Positions 1 to 8,702 of a stretch of 64,000 nucleotides of DNA are shown here, piece by piece (the first letter of the stretch is position 1; every line of letters starts with the position of its first letter). The notes below the pieces were generated by a model. That model was not told where the DNA came from. It saw only the letters and a program-made list of their open reading frames with translations, and searched no databases. Source of the DNA: an uncultured Desulfobacter sp. (GTDB lineage Bacteria > Desulfobacterota > Desulfobacteria > Desulfobacterales > Desulfobacteraceae); contig NZ_OY762614.1 of the NCBI RefSeq assembly GCF_963666145.1, positions 4,268,501 through 4,332,500 on the forward strand, written 5' to 3'. A program made the position numbers and the translations under genes.

Positions 1-837
1 TGGCACGGCAAACAACACCCTGCCGTCCGTGGTTTGGGGCACCATGACGGCTGAATCGCCAGGAAGAAATTCCTTATCCAGAACCACATGAACCCCCTGG
101 CTGGGCGTAATGATGGATTCAGCGTCGGGATTTTCCATTTTAAGAACCTCGTCGGTAAAAACACCGGTGGCGTTGACCACCACCCGGCTGTGAATTTCAT
201 ACGCTTCACCGGTTTCCATATTTTTTGCGGTTACCCCGTCAATCATTTCACCGGCCCGGGTAAACCCGGTCACTTTCATGTAATTGACAGGCACTCCGCC
301 ATGCTCAACCATGGTTTGGGCCAGGTTCACAGCCAGGCGGGAATCGTCAAATTGAGCGTCAAAATAGACCACGCCCCCGCGCAGCCCCTCGGGTTCCAGG
401 GTGGGAATCCGCTTTAATGTTTCTTCTTTGGAAAGGTGTTTGGAAGATCCAAGTCCCAGTCTGCCGGCCAACAGGTCGTAAACTTTCATACCGGCACCGT
501 AAAAAGGGCCGTCCCACCACTCATAGTTGGGTACGATAAATGCCTGATGACTGACCAGATGCGGGGCGTTGCGAATTAAGAGACCCCGCTCATGCAGGGC
601 CTCAAGGACCAGGGAGATATTGCCCTGGCGCAAGTACCTTACCCCGCCGTGCACCAATTTTGTCGACCGGCTGGATGTTCCTTTGGAAAAATCGTGTTGT
701 TCCAACAGAAGCGTCTTATATCCCCTTGATGCGGCATCCAGTCCCACACCCAATCCGGTTGCCCCGCCACCGATAACAACAAAATCCCAATAGCCGTCAT
801 ATCCTGCTATTTTTTTAATCATTTCTTCACGATTCAT
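1..837 (-). CDS. glpD: FAD-dependent glycerol-3-phosphate dehydrogenase, 3' end outside window
   Basis: Oxidises sn-glycerol-3-phosphate to dihydroxyacetone phosphate at the membrane, passing electrons to quinone. The frame is open from the ATG at 837 to the window edge (279 codons), so the C-terminal part is missing. Near residues 20-45 it has the FAD-binding dinucleotide fold VVIGGGATGLGVGLDAASRG, then KGTSSRSTKLVHGGVRYL, a signature of the GlpD/GlpA family. Further on VVNATGVFTDEV is the second FAD-contact motif. The start is supported by AGGAGTC a few bases upstream. No glp transporter or kinase is visible next to it; the downstream side lies outside the window. Confident as to family; an anaerobic GlpA-type enzyme is the alternative. 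Confidence 0.9.
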   Translation of the reverse strand, partial: MNREEMIKKIAGYDGYWDFVVIGGGATGLGVGLDAASRGYKTLLLEQHDFSKGTSSRSTKLVHGGVRYLRQGNISLVLEALHERGLLIRNAPHLVSHQAFIVPNYEWWDGPFYGAGMKVYDLLAGRLGLGSSKHLSKEETLKRIPTLEPEGLRGGVVYFDAQFDDSRLAVNLAQTMVEHGGVPVNYMKVTGFTRAGEMIDGVTAKNMETGEAYEIHSRVVVNATGVFTDEVLKMENPDAESIITPSQGVHVVLDKEFLPGDSAVMVPQTTDGRVLFAVP

Positions 838-899
838 AGCGGACTCCTGTTTTTCAAAAAAGGCAATAAATGATTGATCAGTTTTATCCGGTACCGGGC

Positions 900-1304
900 C
901 TAAAACCAAATTCTGTGCCGGATAGTCTTAGGCGCATGGGAATAGAAAGATGCCAAAGCAAATGCAAATAATACCCCGGGCACTGCCGGAATCCAGCCAT
1001 GCAGAGCCATGCCGATGATACCTGTTTTTACAAGGGTGACGACACCCGCCGCTTCCCTGAGTAACTGCCGGTGCCGGAGTGCTTCTGTGAGCATCAGCAA
1101 ACATCCGGAAGTCCCTGCTAAGACCAGGTAGGACCAGGGCAGATCCGCCCGGAGCAGAAAAGCACCCAGGCAGACAGCCGCTCCGATTTGATGCACTGCA
1201 CGCACAATGATGGAAAGCATCATCATCCAATAGGGGCGGTCCGCTGTTCGTCCTATACGAATATTTTTGATTTTGCGGACATTTTTTTTGGGGTCGGCAA
1301 TCAT
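900..1304 (-). CDS. small four-helix membrane protein, unknown function
   Basis: 134 residues with a basic N-terminus (about 25 residues, IADPKKNVRKIKNIRIGRT) followed by four hydrophobic stretches at roughly 28-50, 56-75, 82-100 and 102-122. This is the pattern of a small inner-membrane protein with its N-terminus in the cytoplasm. Start ATG at 1304 has AAGGATGGT just upstream. It is transcribed in the same direction as glpD, 62 bases upstream of it, so the two could share a transcript. I do not recognise a family. Confidence 0.55.
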   Translation of the reverse strand: MIADPKKNVRKIKNIRIGRTADRPYWMMMLSIIVRAVHQIGAAVCLGAFLLRADLPWSYLVLAGTSGCLLMLTEALRHRQLLREAAGVVTLVKTGIIGMALHGWIPAVPGVLFAFALASFYSHAPKTIRHRIWF

Positions 1305-1411
1305 ACCATCCTTATTTATACTGATAGTTAATACAGAATATGTATTTGTTGGCGTAACGCCGAGGGTGGCTAAAAATACAAGCCGATGGGCAATTTGTTT
1401 TGATCTTGGGC

Positions 1412-2209
1412 CTAGGATGCTGTTGCCGATACAAAGGAAACAATTTCCCTCTTCGTTAAACCCGTCGTGATTCTATATCGTGTCCCTTCTATGCCGGGTT
1501 CACTAAAGTCCACTTTGCCATCCTGGGGGGTATAGCCTCTCCACGGAGTGGCGCGCGGCCGAAAAGCTGTTAACCGGATAAGTTCATTAGTTTCAAGAAT
1601 AAAAAAGCAGTGAATACTAGATGTTCTTCCCCAGATTTTAAAAACCAGTTTCCCAATATACTCCATAGGGGCAATATCTGAATATTTATATTTTTGGGGA
1701 TTTAAGCCATCCTCCACGGCATCTTTAAATCGATATGCTTTAGATCCACAAATGACATCTTCTTTTTTCAGCGCCGCATATGTAAACGTTTTTTCTCCAA
1801 CGCGCGGTTGCATAAACTTAAAAATAGACCGGGTTTCACAATACTCAATGAATTCTTCAGCGTCTTTTTTAGGGAATTTTCGTTGAATCAATAACTTACC
1901 GGATTCGGGGCATGTTTGTTGCGCGCAAAAAGACCGTCCTAAAAAATTGGTACCTGGCGTGCTTGTTATTTTTTGAATTCTTTTAATGGACACGCCCAAA
2001 CGATTTGCGATTTCGCTGAAGGAATACGCATCTGTATATAGGCTTTCAAATGCTTGTAAAGATGATACAGGCACATTAATATTCGGCATGCTCGCACTTG
2101 TATCGACTTCAGAAAAAATATCCGCGTGAGTATCTATAATTTGTAATACTTGAATCGAACCAACCCCTATGACAAGCGCTGCCTCTTCCAATGAACATGT
2201 TTCATTCAT
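1412..2209 (-). CDS. hypothetical protein with an internal helix-turn-helix-like segment
   Basis: 265 residues, no signal peptide or membrane segment. Around residues 55-80 the stretch SFSEIANRLGVSIKRIQKI reads as a helix-turn-helix of the kind found in resolvases and transposon regulators. There is a possible half metal site (CAQQTCPESGK, residues about 96-106), and the C-terminal half (KVDFSEPGIEGTRYRITTG) looks like a compact beta domain. It stands alone between the small membrane-protein gene and the EamA gene, with about 100 bases or more on each side. No mobile element ends were found around it. Function unknown; DNA binding is only suggested. Confidence 0.5.
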   Translation of the reverse strand: MNETCSLEEAALVIGVGSIQVLQIIDTHADIFSEVDTSASMPNINVPVSSLQAFESLYTDAYSFSEIANRLGVSIKRIQKITSTPGTNFLGRSFCAQQTCPESGKLLIQRKFPKKDAEEFIEYCETRSIFKFMQPRVGEKTFTYAALKKEDVICGSKAYRFKDAVEDGLNPQKYKYSDIAPMEYIGKLVFKIWGRTSSIHCFFILETNELIRLTAFRPRATPWRGYTPQDGKVDFSEPGIEGTRYRITTGLTKREIVSFVSATAS

Positions 2210-2354
2210 TCCGTTCTGACTCCGTACACATAAAGGTCTTCTATCCGTATACCCAAAAAGATAAATGTCATATTAAAAAGGTGGCGTCAAGTTCAGCGTT
2301 TTTGGCCCGGAAGATAAGGCCCATGTGTTGATAGGCCAGGCCGGCCCATGGTCG

Positions 2355-3227
2355 TTAATTCGCATGGTCTTTGTCTGTGTCATTGAGGATGCTTGTTAAA
2401 AGCAGGCCTATAAACAAAAAAAACATGCCGAGCAAAGATATTGATGTTAGTTGCTCTTTTATCAAAAAAATACCGAGCATGGCGGCGGTTAATGGTTCGG
2501 CCAGGGTTAATGTGACAGCATCTGTTGGTGGTATTTTTGTTAAACCGTATGCAAATAACGAATACGCAATTGCTGTGGCAACAATGCCTAACTGGGAAAC
2601 AACGGCGATGCCCCGAAGCGTGCTTAACCATGTTAGATCATAAAAAAGGAGGGTGGGTAATAAAATCAGGCCGCTTAGAAAAAATACAATCCCGTTAACA
2701 GCCGCCACACTTGAGTTTTCAAGCAGTTTCTGGGAGGCTTGAACATACACTGCATAGGACAGGCCTGCGCCAAGTGCCAAAACGGCTCCGTTAAGGTTCA
2801 CCTTTATTTGTCCCTGACCGCTGAAAAGCATTACACAACCCAAAATGGATATAACGGTTGAAATAATCCAGTTCTTACCAGGCTTTTTGCCTTTAACCCA
2901 TTGAAAAAGGCCTGTGAAAACAGGGGCGCTGCCAAGTGCTATAACCGTTCCGATCGCCACGCCTGTTAATTTGACCCCTAAAAAAAACGTTGGTTGATAG
3001 GCTGCCATGGGTACCACAGCCAAAAGCATTGCACGTTTATTAATATTTTTAAAAACCAGGCGTTTTTTGAAAATAGCAGCTGTAAACAAGAGTGATCCGC
3101 CGATGATCATTCGAAGCGTTCCGATGGCTATGGGATGGGCAGATGCCGGAGCAAATGCCTGGGCAGATCCTGTCGTTCCCCACAGTACTGCAGCCAGTAA
3201 TACATATATTGGCGCAGGTATCTTCAT
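2355..3227 (-). CDS. EamA/DMT-family transporter
   Basis: An inner-membrane exporter of the drug/metabolite transporter superfamily, usually moving amino acids or small metabolites. About 290 residues with ten hydrophobic segments arranged as two five-helix EamA repeats; each repeat shows the family features (N-terminal LLAAVLWGTTGSAQAFAP, and LTLAEPLTAAMLGIFLIKEQL near residue 245). Start taken as ATG 3227, nine bases after AAGGA; a GTG six codons upstream is possible. The AraC-type regulator gene lies 174 bases upstream in the same direction, a usual pairing for such exporters. Substrate cannot be read from sequence. Confidence 0.85.
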   Translation of the reverse strand: MKIPAPIYVLLAAVLWGTTGSAQAFAPASAHPIAIGTLRMIIGGSLLFTAAIFKKRLVFKNINKRAMLLAVVPMAAYQPTFFLGVKLTGVAIGTVIALGSAPVFTGLFQWVKGKKPGKNWIISTVISILGCVMLFSGQGQIKVNLNGAVLALGAGLSYAVYVQASQKLLENSSVAAVNGIVFFLSGLILLPTLLFYDLTWLSTLRGIAVVSQLGIVATAIAYSLFAYGLTKIPPTDAVTLTLAEPLTAAMLGIFLIKEQLTSISLLGMFFLFIGLLLTSILNDTDKDHAN

Positions 3228-3419
3228 AACATGAATTCCTTCCACAGAAATATTTTAAATGTTCAGTGTTTAGTGGGCAATAATGAGATCAAAATCTGCC
3301 TGTAAACCATTTTTTTATTTTACAATATGGAGTGATAAGAAATAATTATATTGAACGAAATTGACATGGGAAAAAAATGTAGCTTTAATTCAAATGGAGA
3401 TCGTTGGTTGCCAATTGCA

Positions 3420-4274
3420 TTATGACAAATTTTGGGTAAGATATTGCCCGGGAGTTAGGCCATATCTTTCTTTAAACCGCCGGGAAAGATGACTTTGATC
3501 CGAAAAACCTGATTCAAGTGCAGCATCAACTATGCTCTGGCCGGATAAAAGACGCTTGCGTGCGTGCTCAAGCCTTAGCTGAACAAGATACGCATGCGGT
3601 GATAATCCCTTTTTCTGTCTGAAAAGCCTGATCAAATGGTAGGTGGTGCAATTGTTTATTGAAGATAGTTCATTGAGCGTAATATTCTTTTTTATATTAG
3701 CATGGAAATAATCAATGGTTCTATCAACTCTTTCTTCGGATGTGTCTGTTTGTCGATCAAGAAATTTTTCGTTTTGGAACGCATGCAATAAATCGGCAAA
3801 AACCAAAACCGTGTCACTTTCCAACTCTAAAGGACTGTGTTCATAAAGGTGTTTTTCGTGTAAGAGGAGGAATTTTTTCCATAAATTCGAATTTTTTAAG
3901 ACGACAGTGGAGAATCCCAAATCATCACGAAACTCACCGCAAAGTTTTTGTGAAAGACAAGATAAGAATTTTTCTGATAAATAAAAACTTCTTAGATGTC
4001 TTTTCTTTTTATTACTTGGACGATTTGCATGTATGATTCCAGGTTCAATAATTGATATGGATCCAGTTTCAAGGGTGTGGCTTCCACCTTTAAGATCATA
4101 ATGCTCACTTGACTCTGAATTCAACCAGAGTACATAACCATCGTGAAGATGGGGCCGGAAATGTTGATCGCCTTTACACGACAAAACTTCAAGCCCCTGA
4201 TTGAATGAATTTTTGTATAAGAGACCCAATTCCCAAACGCCTGCGTGATTATTCTTCTTGATCAATTTCTTCAA
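3420..4274 (-). CDS. AraC-family transcriptional regulator with N-terminal cupin
   Basis: 284 residues. N-terminal half (about 25-130) is an AraC-type cupin sensor: HFRPHLHDGYVLW and the ETGSISIIEPGIIHANRP strand pattern. The C-terminal hundred residues carry the two helix-turn-helix motifs, ITLNELSSINNCTTYHLIRLFRQKKG and the signature ending AALESGFSDQSHLSRRFKERYGLTP. Likely controls the EamA exporter gene just downstream. The only in-frame start near the N-terminus is a TTG at 4274 without a clear ribosome site, so the exact start is uncertain. The gene is distinctly AT-rich compared with the metK region. Confidence 0.85.
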   Translation of the reverse strand: MKKLIKKNNHAGVWELGLLYKNSFNQGLEVLSCKGDQHFRPHLHDGYVLWLNSESSEHYDLKGGSHTLETGSISIIEPGIIHANRPSNKKKRHLRSFYLSEKFLSCLSQKLCGEFRDDLGFSTVVLKNSNLWKKFLLLHEKHLYEHSPLELESDTVLVFADLLHAFQNEKFLDRQTDTSEERVDRTIDYFHANIKKNITLNELSSINNCTTYHLIRLFRQKKGLSPHAYLVQLRLEHARKRLLSGQSIVDAALESGFSDQSHLSRRFKERYGLTPGQYLTQNLS

Positions 4275-4358
4275 GTTCGGTTTTCAATATATTCTTTTTT
4301 TACGGCGTTATCCGTAGCATGTTCACTATAGTGTTGCAATTATTTTCATCCCTGACCA

Positions 4359-4396
4359 ATCTTCCCCTGATCCCCGTCAGGGGATCAGGGGAAGAT
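4359..4396. repeat. perfect 17-bp inverted repeat (hairpin) between araC-type gene and adenosine kinase gene
   Basis: Arms ATCTTCCCCTGATCCCC (4359-4375) and GGGGATCAGGGGAAGAT (4380-4396) are perfectly complementary around the loop GTCA. It sits 14 bases beyond the stop of the PfkB-family gene, the position of a transcription terminator, but neither strand has a T-tract after the stem. Could be a stabilising 3' hairpin or a protein-binding palindrome. Confidence 0.7.
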
Positions 4397-4410
4397 GATA
4401 TAAGGGAATC

Positions 4411-5388
4411 TTATTCTGTTATCGCAGCCCTGATCTTTTCCCACACCGTTTCGGGGATTTGGGCGCCCATCACCTGGCACACCTCGTATCCGCACATGGA
4501 TCCCAACTGCCCGCTTTTTTCAATGGAGAGACCATTGGCAATGCCGTATAAGAACCCTGCGGCCCACAGGTCCCCTGCGCCTGTGGTGTCCACCGGTGCA
4601 TTGCCTTTTACCGCCTCAATGCGGGTCACTGTATTTTTATAAGAGACGTAACTGCCCTGGCTTCCCACCTTTAAAACGGCATAGGTCACATCGGCAGACA
4701 GCTTTTCAATGGCCGCGTTTTCATTGGATTCCCCGGTGTATGCCTTTGCTTCGTCTTCGTTGGCTATGAGGATATCTACATATTTTTTGATCAGATCCGC
4801 CAGGATATCTTTGGATGCATTGACCACCTCAAAGCTTGCCAGGTCCAGTGCCACCAGGGCACCGCCTGCTTTGGCAGCTTTGACCGCGGCCATCATCAGG
4901 TCACGGTTAAACAGCAGGTACCCTTCAACCAGGGCGATGGCCGAGTCTGCAAACATCCGGCTGGTCACGCCGGCAGGGTCCAGCAGGCTTGAGGCGCCAA
5001 GATCCGTGAACATGGAACGCTGGGCATCCGGCGTTACAATAGACAGCACCTTGCCCGTGGGGGTATCAAAGGAGGTAAGCATGGGCTCCACCCGGCACTG
5101 CAGGACTTCCTTTTCAAAAATATCACCGTATTCATCTTTGCCCCGGGCCCCGATAAATCTGGCGGCCCCTCCAAGTTTCCCCACGCCCAGGATCGTGTTG
5201 CAGGCCGCACCGCCGGGGACAATAACCGGTACCTGGGATGAGGCTGAAATGATCTGCTGCTGCTCATCGGCCGTTACGTAGGTCATTCCGCCCTTTTCTT
5301 TGTTGAGTTTTTGTAAGAATTCATCGGTCTCGTTAATCAGCACGTCCACTAAAGCGGAGCCGATTCCCGTAATGGTTTTGGAACACAT
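4411..5388 (-). CDS. PfkB-family carbohydrate kinase, probably adenosine kinase
   Basis: Phosphorylates a ribosyl or nucleoside substrate with ATP; adenosine kinase is the most likely role. 325 residues, usual length for the family. N-terminal GIGSALVDVLINETD and the glycine-rich PGGAACNTILGVGKLGG (about 57-73) form the substrate site; DTTGAGDLWAAGFLYG (about 267-282) is the PfkB signature 2 with the catalytic Asp in GAGD. Context supports adenosine: metK and ahcY lie next to it on the other strand, and AhcY releases adenosine that must be removed to pull SAH hydrolysis forward. A sugar kinase role cannot be excluded. Upstream of it is a long hairpin repeat. Confidence 0.85.
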   Translation of the reverse strand: MCSKTITGIGSALVDVLINETDEFLQKLNKEKGGMTYVTADEQQQIISASSQVPVIVPGGAACNTILGVGKLGGAARFIGARGKDEYGDIFEKEVLQCRVEPMLTSFDTPTGKVLSIVTPDAQRSMFTDLGASSLLDPAGVTSRMFADSAIALVEGYLLFNRDLMMAAVKAAKAGGALVALDLASFEVVNASKDILADLIKKYVDILIANEDEAKAYTGESNENAAIEKLSADVTYAVLKVGSQGSYVSYKNTVTRIEAVKGNAPVDTTGAGDLWAAGFLYGIANGLSIEKSGQLGSMCGYEVCQVMGAQIPETVWEKIRAAITE

Positions 5389-5408
5389 GCGATATCTCCA
5401 GTCTTGGT

Positions 5409-5529
5409 GTTTGAACTAAAAATCACCTAACTGCGGCGTTGCAGAAAAATTTGCAATCCTCACAACCATGAGGTTGCTCCGGTTGCAAATTTTCCTGCGC
5501 CTTGCATTTAGGCAATTTTTCGTCCAAAC
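5409..5529. repeat. long covarying hairpin repeat, copy 1
   Basis: About 121 bases that fold on themselves through nested inverted arms: outer GTTTGAACTAAAAATCACCTA pairs with the bases up to 5529 (ending CGTCCAAAC); a middle TGCGGCGTTGC pairs with GCGCCTTGCA; an inner GAAAAATTTGCAA pairs with TTGCAAATTTTC; and the tip is CAACC-ATGA-GGTTG. A second copy lies at 26461-26582 with different but again complementary arms. It occupies the intergenic space between the adenosine kinase gene and the metK promoter. Confidence 0.8.
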
Positions 5530-5669
5530 AGGGTTTATGTTAAGCATTATATGGTTAAATGTGATCATAAAATAATGATGGTTATCATCAAAAAGTCCGG
5601 CGCGCTTGTCAAGGGAATTTGTGATATTTATGCAAATATACAGATATCTTGATATATTTTTGTGAGCCG

Positions 5670-5698
5670 TTGACAAAGATAGTGATAAGTGTCATTAA
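5670..5698 (+). promoter_or_regulatory. possible sigma-70 promoter for metK-ahcY
   Basis: TTGACA at 5670-5675 followed after 17 bases by CATTAA; the TAATAT that overlaps it would need a 20-base spacer. It is the best -35 match in the 475-base gap upstream of metK and would give a 5' leader of about 155 bases. The weak -10 makes this tentative. Confidence 0.35.
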
Positions 5699-5711
5699 TA
5701 TATTGCTTTTT

Positions 5712-5743
5712 AATTTCCCGCATTGGGAATTTCCCGCATTGGG
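5712..5743 (+). repeat. 16-bp tandem repeat in the metK leader
   Basis: AATTTCCCGCATTGGG occurs twice head to tail (5712-5727, 5728-5743). Each copy contains ATTTCCCG, which is the exact complement of CGGGAAAT at 5785-5792, so the two upstream copies could compete for one downstream partner. The junction also makes the palindrome GGGAATTTCCC. No known SAM or SAH riboswitch core was recognised. Confidence 0.6.
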
Positions 5744-5863
5744 TTTGATAGATTTTAAAATTCCAATTTTTGCAGCGCAGAAGCCGGGAAATCTTATAAA
5801 CCAAACGCGTATGCACAACTAAATCATCAATACATCACCCCATATCAAGCGCAAGGAGATATT

Positions 5864-7036
5864 ATGTCAGAAGACAAATCTTTTCTGTTTACATCCGAAT
5901 CCGTGACCGAAGGCCATCCTGACAAGGTGGCTGATGCCATTTCAGACAGCATTCTTGATGCCATTATGGCCGAAGATAAAAAATGCCGCGTGGCCTGTGA
6001 AACACTTGTTACCACAGGCCTCGCCATGGTGGCTGGTGAAATTACAACCGATTGCTATGTGGATATTCCCGAGGTGGTCAGAACCACCATTAGAGATATC
6101 GGTTATAACTCATCCAATATGGGTTTTGACTGGAAAACATGTTCGGTCATAACCAGTATTGACCAGCAGAGCCCCGACATTGCCCAGGGGGTAAATGAAG
6201 GTGACGGACTGTTTAAAGAGCAGGGTGCCGGCGACCAGGGGCTGATGTTCGGCTTTGCGACCAATGAGACCGAAGAGCTGATGCCCATGCCCATCATTTA
6301 TGCCCATAAACTGACCAAGCGGTTGACCCAGGTTCGCAAAAACGGTGCCCTTGATTTTCTGCGTCCTGACGGAAAATCACAGGTCAGTATCGAATATGTG
6401 AATGGCGTGCCTAAACGGGTTGACACCGTGGTGGTTTCCACCCAGCACTCTCCGGATGTTTCCTATGAAGATCTTAAAGCGGCTGTCATCAAAGACGTAA
6501 TTAAAAAGGTGATCCCAGGAGAAATGATGGATGGCGACACCCGGTTTTTCATCAATCCCACCGGCCGTTTTGTTGTGGGCGGACCCATGGGTGACTGTGG
6601 TGTGACCGGCCGTAAAATTATTGTGGATACCTATGGTGGCCAGGGCAGCCACGGCGGCGGCTGCTTTTCGGGTAAAGACCCCTCCAAGGTAGATCGTTCC
6701 GCCTCTTACATGGGCCGGTATGTCGCCAAGAACCTGGTGGCAGCAGGTCTTGCAGATAAATGCGAAGTGCAGATCGCCTATGCCATCGGTGTCGCAGAAC
6801 CTGTGTCCATGATGGTGGATTTCATGGGAACCGGTAAGATTGCAGAATCCAAAGCGTGTGAAATTGTCCGGGAGGTGTTTGACCTGCGGCCGGCAGGGAT
6901 TATTGCCGAGCTGGACCTGTTGCGTCCCATTTACAGAAAAACATCTGCTTACGGACATTTTGGACGCAAAGACCCTGATTTTTACTGGGAAAGAACCATT
7001 AAGGCCGACCAGATCAGATCCCTTGCAGGGTTATAA
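5864..7036 (+). CDS. metK: S-adenosylmethionine synthetase
   Basis: Makes S-adenosylmethionine from methionine and ATP in the cytoplasm. 390 residues, the normal length. Clear family motifs: TSESVTEGHPDKVADAISD near the N-terminus (His and Asp of the ATP site), GAGDQGLMFGFA (about 118-129), the phosphate-binding GGQGSHGGGCFSGKDPSKVDR (about 255-275) and DFYWE near the C-terminus. Ribosome site AAGGAG lies seven bases ahead of the ATG. It is followed after 26 bases by ahcY in the same direction, so the two form a SAM-cycle operon, with adenosine kinase divergent. Confidence 0.97.
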   Translation: MSEDKSFLFTSESVTEGHPDKVADAISDSILDAIMAEDKKCRVACETLVTTGLAMVAGEITTDCYVDIPEVVRTTIRDIGYNSSNMGFDWKTCSVITSIDQQSPDIAQGVNEGDGLFKEQGAGDQGLMFGFATNETEELMPMPIIYAHKLTKRLTQVRKNGALDFLRPDGKSQVSIEYVNGVPKRVDTVVVSTQHSPDVSYEDLKAAVIKDVIKKVIPGEMMDGDTRFFINPTGRFVVGGPMGDCGVTGRKIIVDTYGGQGSHGGGCFSGKDPSKVDRSASYMGRYVAKNLVAAGLADKCEVQIAYAIGVAEPVSMMVDFMGTGKIAESKACEIVREVFDLRPAGIIAELDLLRPIYRKTSAYGHFGRKDPDFYWERTIKADQIRSLAGL

Positions 7037-7062
7037 TTTAAAGGAAGAAAAAAGGAGTTTTT

Positions 7063-8505
7063 ATGAGTCAGAAGGAAGATAACGAATGTATGAAATTGGA
7101 CCTGTCTTTACCCTACAAGGTTAAAGACATTGGTCTGGCCGAAGACGGACATAAAGACATGCAGCTCTCTGAAAAGGAGATGCCCGGGCTGATGGCGATT
7201 CGGGAAAAATACGGCTCTGAAAAACCGCTTAAGGGGTTAAAAATCATGGGCAGCCTGCACATGACCATTCAGACGGCGATGCTCATTGATACCTTGTATG
7301 AACTGGGTGCGGATCTGCGCTGGGCGACCTGTAATATTTTTTCCACCCAGGATCACGCCGCTGCCGCCATTGCAGAAAAAGGGTCTGCTGCTGTCTTTGC
7401 ATGGAAGGGTGAAACCATTGAGGAGTTCTGGTGGTGTACGGAACAGGCTTTGACCTGGCCGGATGGGTCCGGCCCTGATCTGATCGTTGATGACGGCGGC
7501 GACGCGACCTTGTTTGTTCACCAGGGAGTTAAGGCGGAAAAAGATCCGTCCATCTTTGACAAAAAAGCGGGCAGCATTGATGAGCGTTGCCTCATGGATC
7601 GCCTGAAGGCCAGCTATGAGAGTGATAATCAGCGCTGGACAAATATTGCCAAAAAGATCCGCGGCGTATCCGAGGAGACCACCACCGGTGTCCATCGGTT
7701 GTACCATCTTGCTTCTGCCGGAGAACTTTTGTTCCCTGCGATTAATGTCAATGATTCCGTGACAAAGTCCAAGTTTGATAATCTTTACGGCTGCCGGGAA
7801 TCCTTGGCTGACGGTATCAAGCGGGCTACTGACGTGATGCTTGCGGGTAAAACAGTAGTGGTGGCCGGGTACGGTGATGTGGGTAAAGGCTGTGCCGATT
7901 CCATGAAAGGTTACGGCGCCATCGTGCTGATCACCGAGATTGATCCCATCTGCGCACTCCAGGCAGCCATGGAAGGTTATGAAGTTGTTACCATGGATCA
8001 GGCGGCAACCCGGGGCGATATTTTTGTAACCGCCACAGGTAATTACCATGTCATCACCGGAAAGCATATTGAACAGATGAAAGATGAGTCCATTATCTGC
8101 AACATCGGCCATTTTGACAGTGAGATCGAAATGAGCTTTCTGGATAACCATCCCAACGCCAAAAAGATCACGATCAAGCCCCAGGTGGACAAGTGGACTC
8201 TGCCCTCGGGCCGTTCGGTCGTCGTTCTGGCCGAAGGGCGTCTGGTTAACCTCGGTTGTGCCACAGGTCATCCCAGTTTTGTGATGAGTAACAGCTTTTC
8301 AAACCAGACCCTGGCCCAGATCAAGCTGGCCCATGAAAATCTTGAGAAAAAGGTCTATACACTGCCCAAGGAACTGGATGAAGAAGTGGCAAGGCTGCAT
8401 TTGAAAAATCTGTCTGTTACCTTGACCAAGCTGACCCAGGAGCAGGCTGATTATATTGGTGTGCCGGTGAATGGTCCGTTCAAGCCGGATCATTACAGAT
8501 ACTAA
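7063..8505 (+). CDS. ahcY: adenosylhomocysteinase (S-adenosylhomocysteine hydrolase)
   Basis: NAD-dependent, reversible hydrolysis of S-adenosylhomocysteine to homocysteine and adenosine, removing the product inhibitor of methyltransferases. 480 residues. Visible motifs: LHMTIQTAMLIDTL and NIFSTQDHAAAAI (substrate domain), DDGGDAT, the NAD-binding loop VVAGYGDVGKGCADSMKGYGA (about 264-284), and the C-terminal NGPFKPDHYRY tail that reaches into the partner subunit. AAGGAG seven bases before ATG 7063 fixes the start, rather than the ATG nine codons later. Second gene of the metK operon; followed by a strong terminator. Confidence 0.97.
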   Translation: MSQKEDNECMKLDLSLPYKVKDIGLAEDGHKDMQLSEKEMPGLMAIREKYGSEKPLKGLKIMGSLHMTIQTAMLIDTLYELGADLRWATCNIFSTQDHAAAAIAEKGSAAVFAWKGETIEEFWWCTEQALTWPDGSGPDLIVDDGGDATLFVHQGVKAEKDPSIFDKKAGSIDERCLMDRLKASYESDNQRWTNIAKKIRGVSEETTTGVHRLYHLASAGELLFPAINVNDSVTKSKFDNLYGCRESLADGIKRATDVMLAGKTVVVAGYGDVGKGCADSMKGYGAIVLITEIDPICALQAAMEGYEVVTMDQAATRGDIFVTATGNYHVITGKHIEQMKDESIICNIGHFDSEIEMSFLDNHPNAKKITIKPQVDKWTLPSGRSVVVLAEGRLVNLGCATGHPSFVMSNSFSNQTLAQIKLAHENLEKKVYTLPKELDEEVARLHLKNLSVTLTKLTQEQADYIGVPVNGPFKPDHYRY

Positions 8506-8525
8506 TCCTGTCCGAAAATAATTCA

Positions 8526-8562
8526 AAAAAGGCGGTCTTTGTTGAAAAGGCCGCCTTTTTTT
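8526..8562 (+). terminator. rho-independent terminator of metK-ahcY
   Basis: Stem AAAAAGGCGG / CCGCCTTTTT with a 15-base loop and a T-run at 8556-8562, starting 20 bases after the ahcY stop. Confidence 0.9.
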
Positions 8563-8591
8563 GTGCGTTTAAACGGACTTGTTGTTCAAGT

Positions 8592-8607
8592 GTTCATAAA
8601 TATGAAC
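8592..8607. promoter_or_regulatory. palindromic activator site 1 upstream of the sigma-54 promoter
   Basis: GTTCATA-AA-TATGAAC, a perfect 7-bp inverted repeat with a 2-base centre. Same architecture as the sites at 8624 and 8703; together they lie 120-250 bases upstream of a sigma-54 promoter, where enhancer-binding proteins bind. Confidence 0.6.
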
Positions 8608-8623
8608 CGCATCTGAATGTTTG

Positions 8624-8639
8624 ATTCAAAAATATGAAT
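8624..8639. promoter_or_regulatory. palindromic activator site 2 (imperfect)
   Basis: ATTCAAAAATATGAAT, a variant of the 16-base GTTCAnAAAnnTGAAC pattern. Its centre is 32 bp from the centre of site 1, close to three helical turns. Confidence 0.45.
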
Positions 8640-8702
8640 TTGTATTTTTTAATTAATAATCAATGAGTTATATTTATACAACTGATTGCATGATGGGTGT
8701 GT

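Noticed and set aside
3361..3389. TTGACA-N17-TTTAAT promoter match on the plus strand
   Set aside because: Points into the AraC-type gene on the opposite strand, with no plus-strand gene to serve; probably chance in AT-rich DNA.
5416..5818. overlapping minus-strand frames upstream of metK
   Set aside because: AT-rich, run across the hairpin repeat and leader, no start signals.
5531..5863. known SAM or SAH riboswitch upstream of metK
   Set aside because: No match to the conserved cores I know; only the tandem repeat and its complement are seen.
7237..8271. 344-codon open frame antisense to ahcY
   Set aside because: Exact shadow of a strongly conserved gene; no ribosome site and no recognisable domain.
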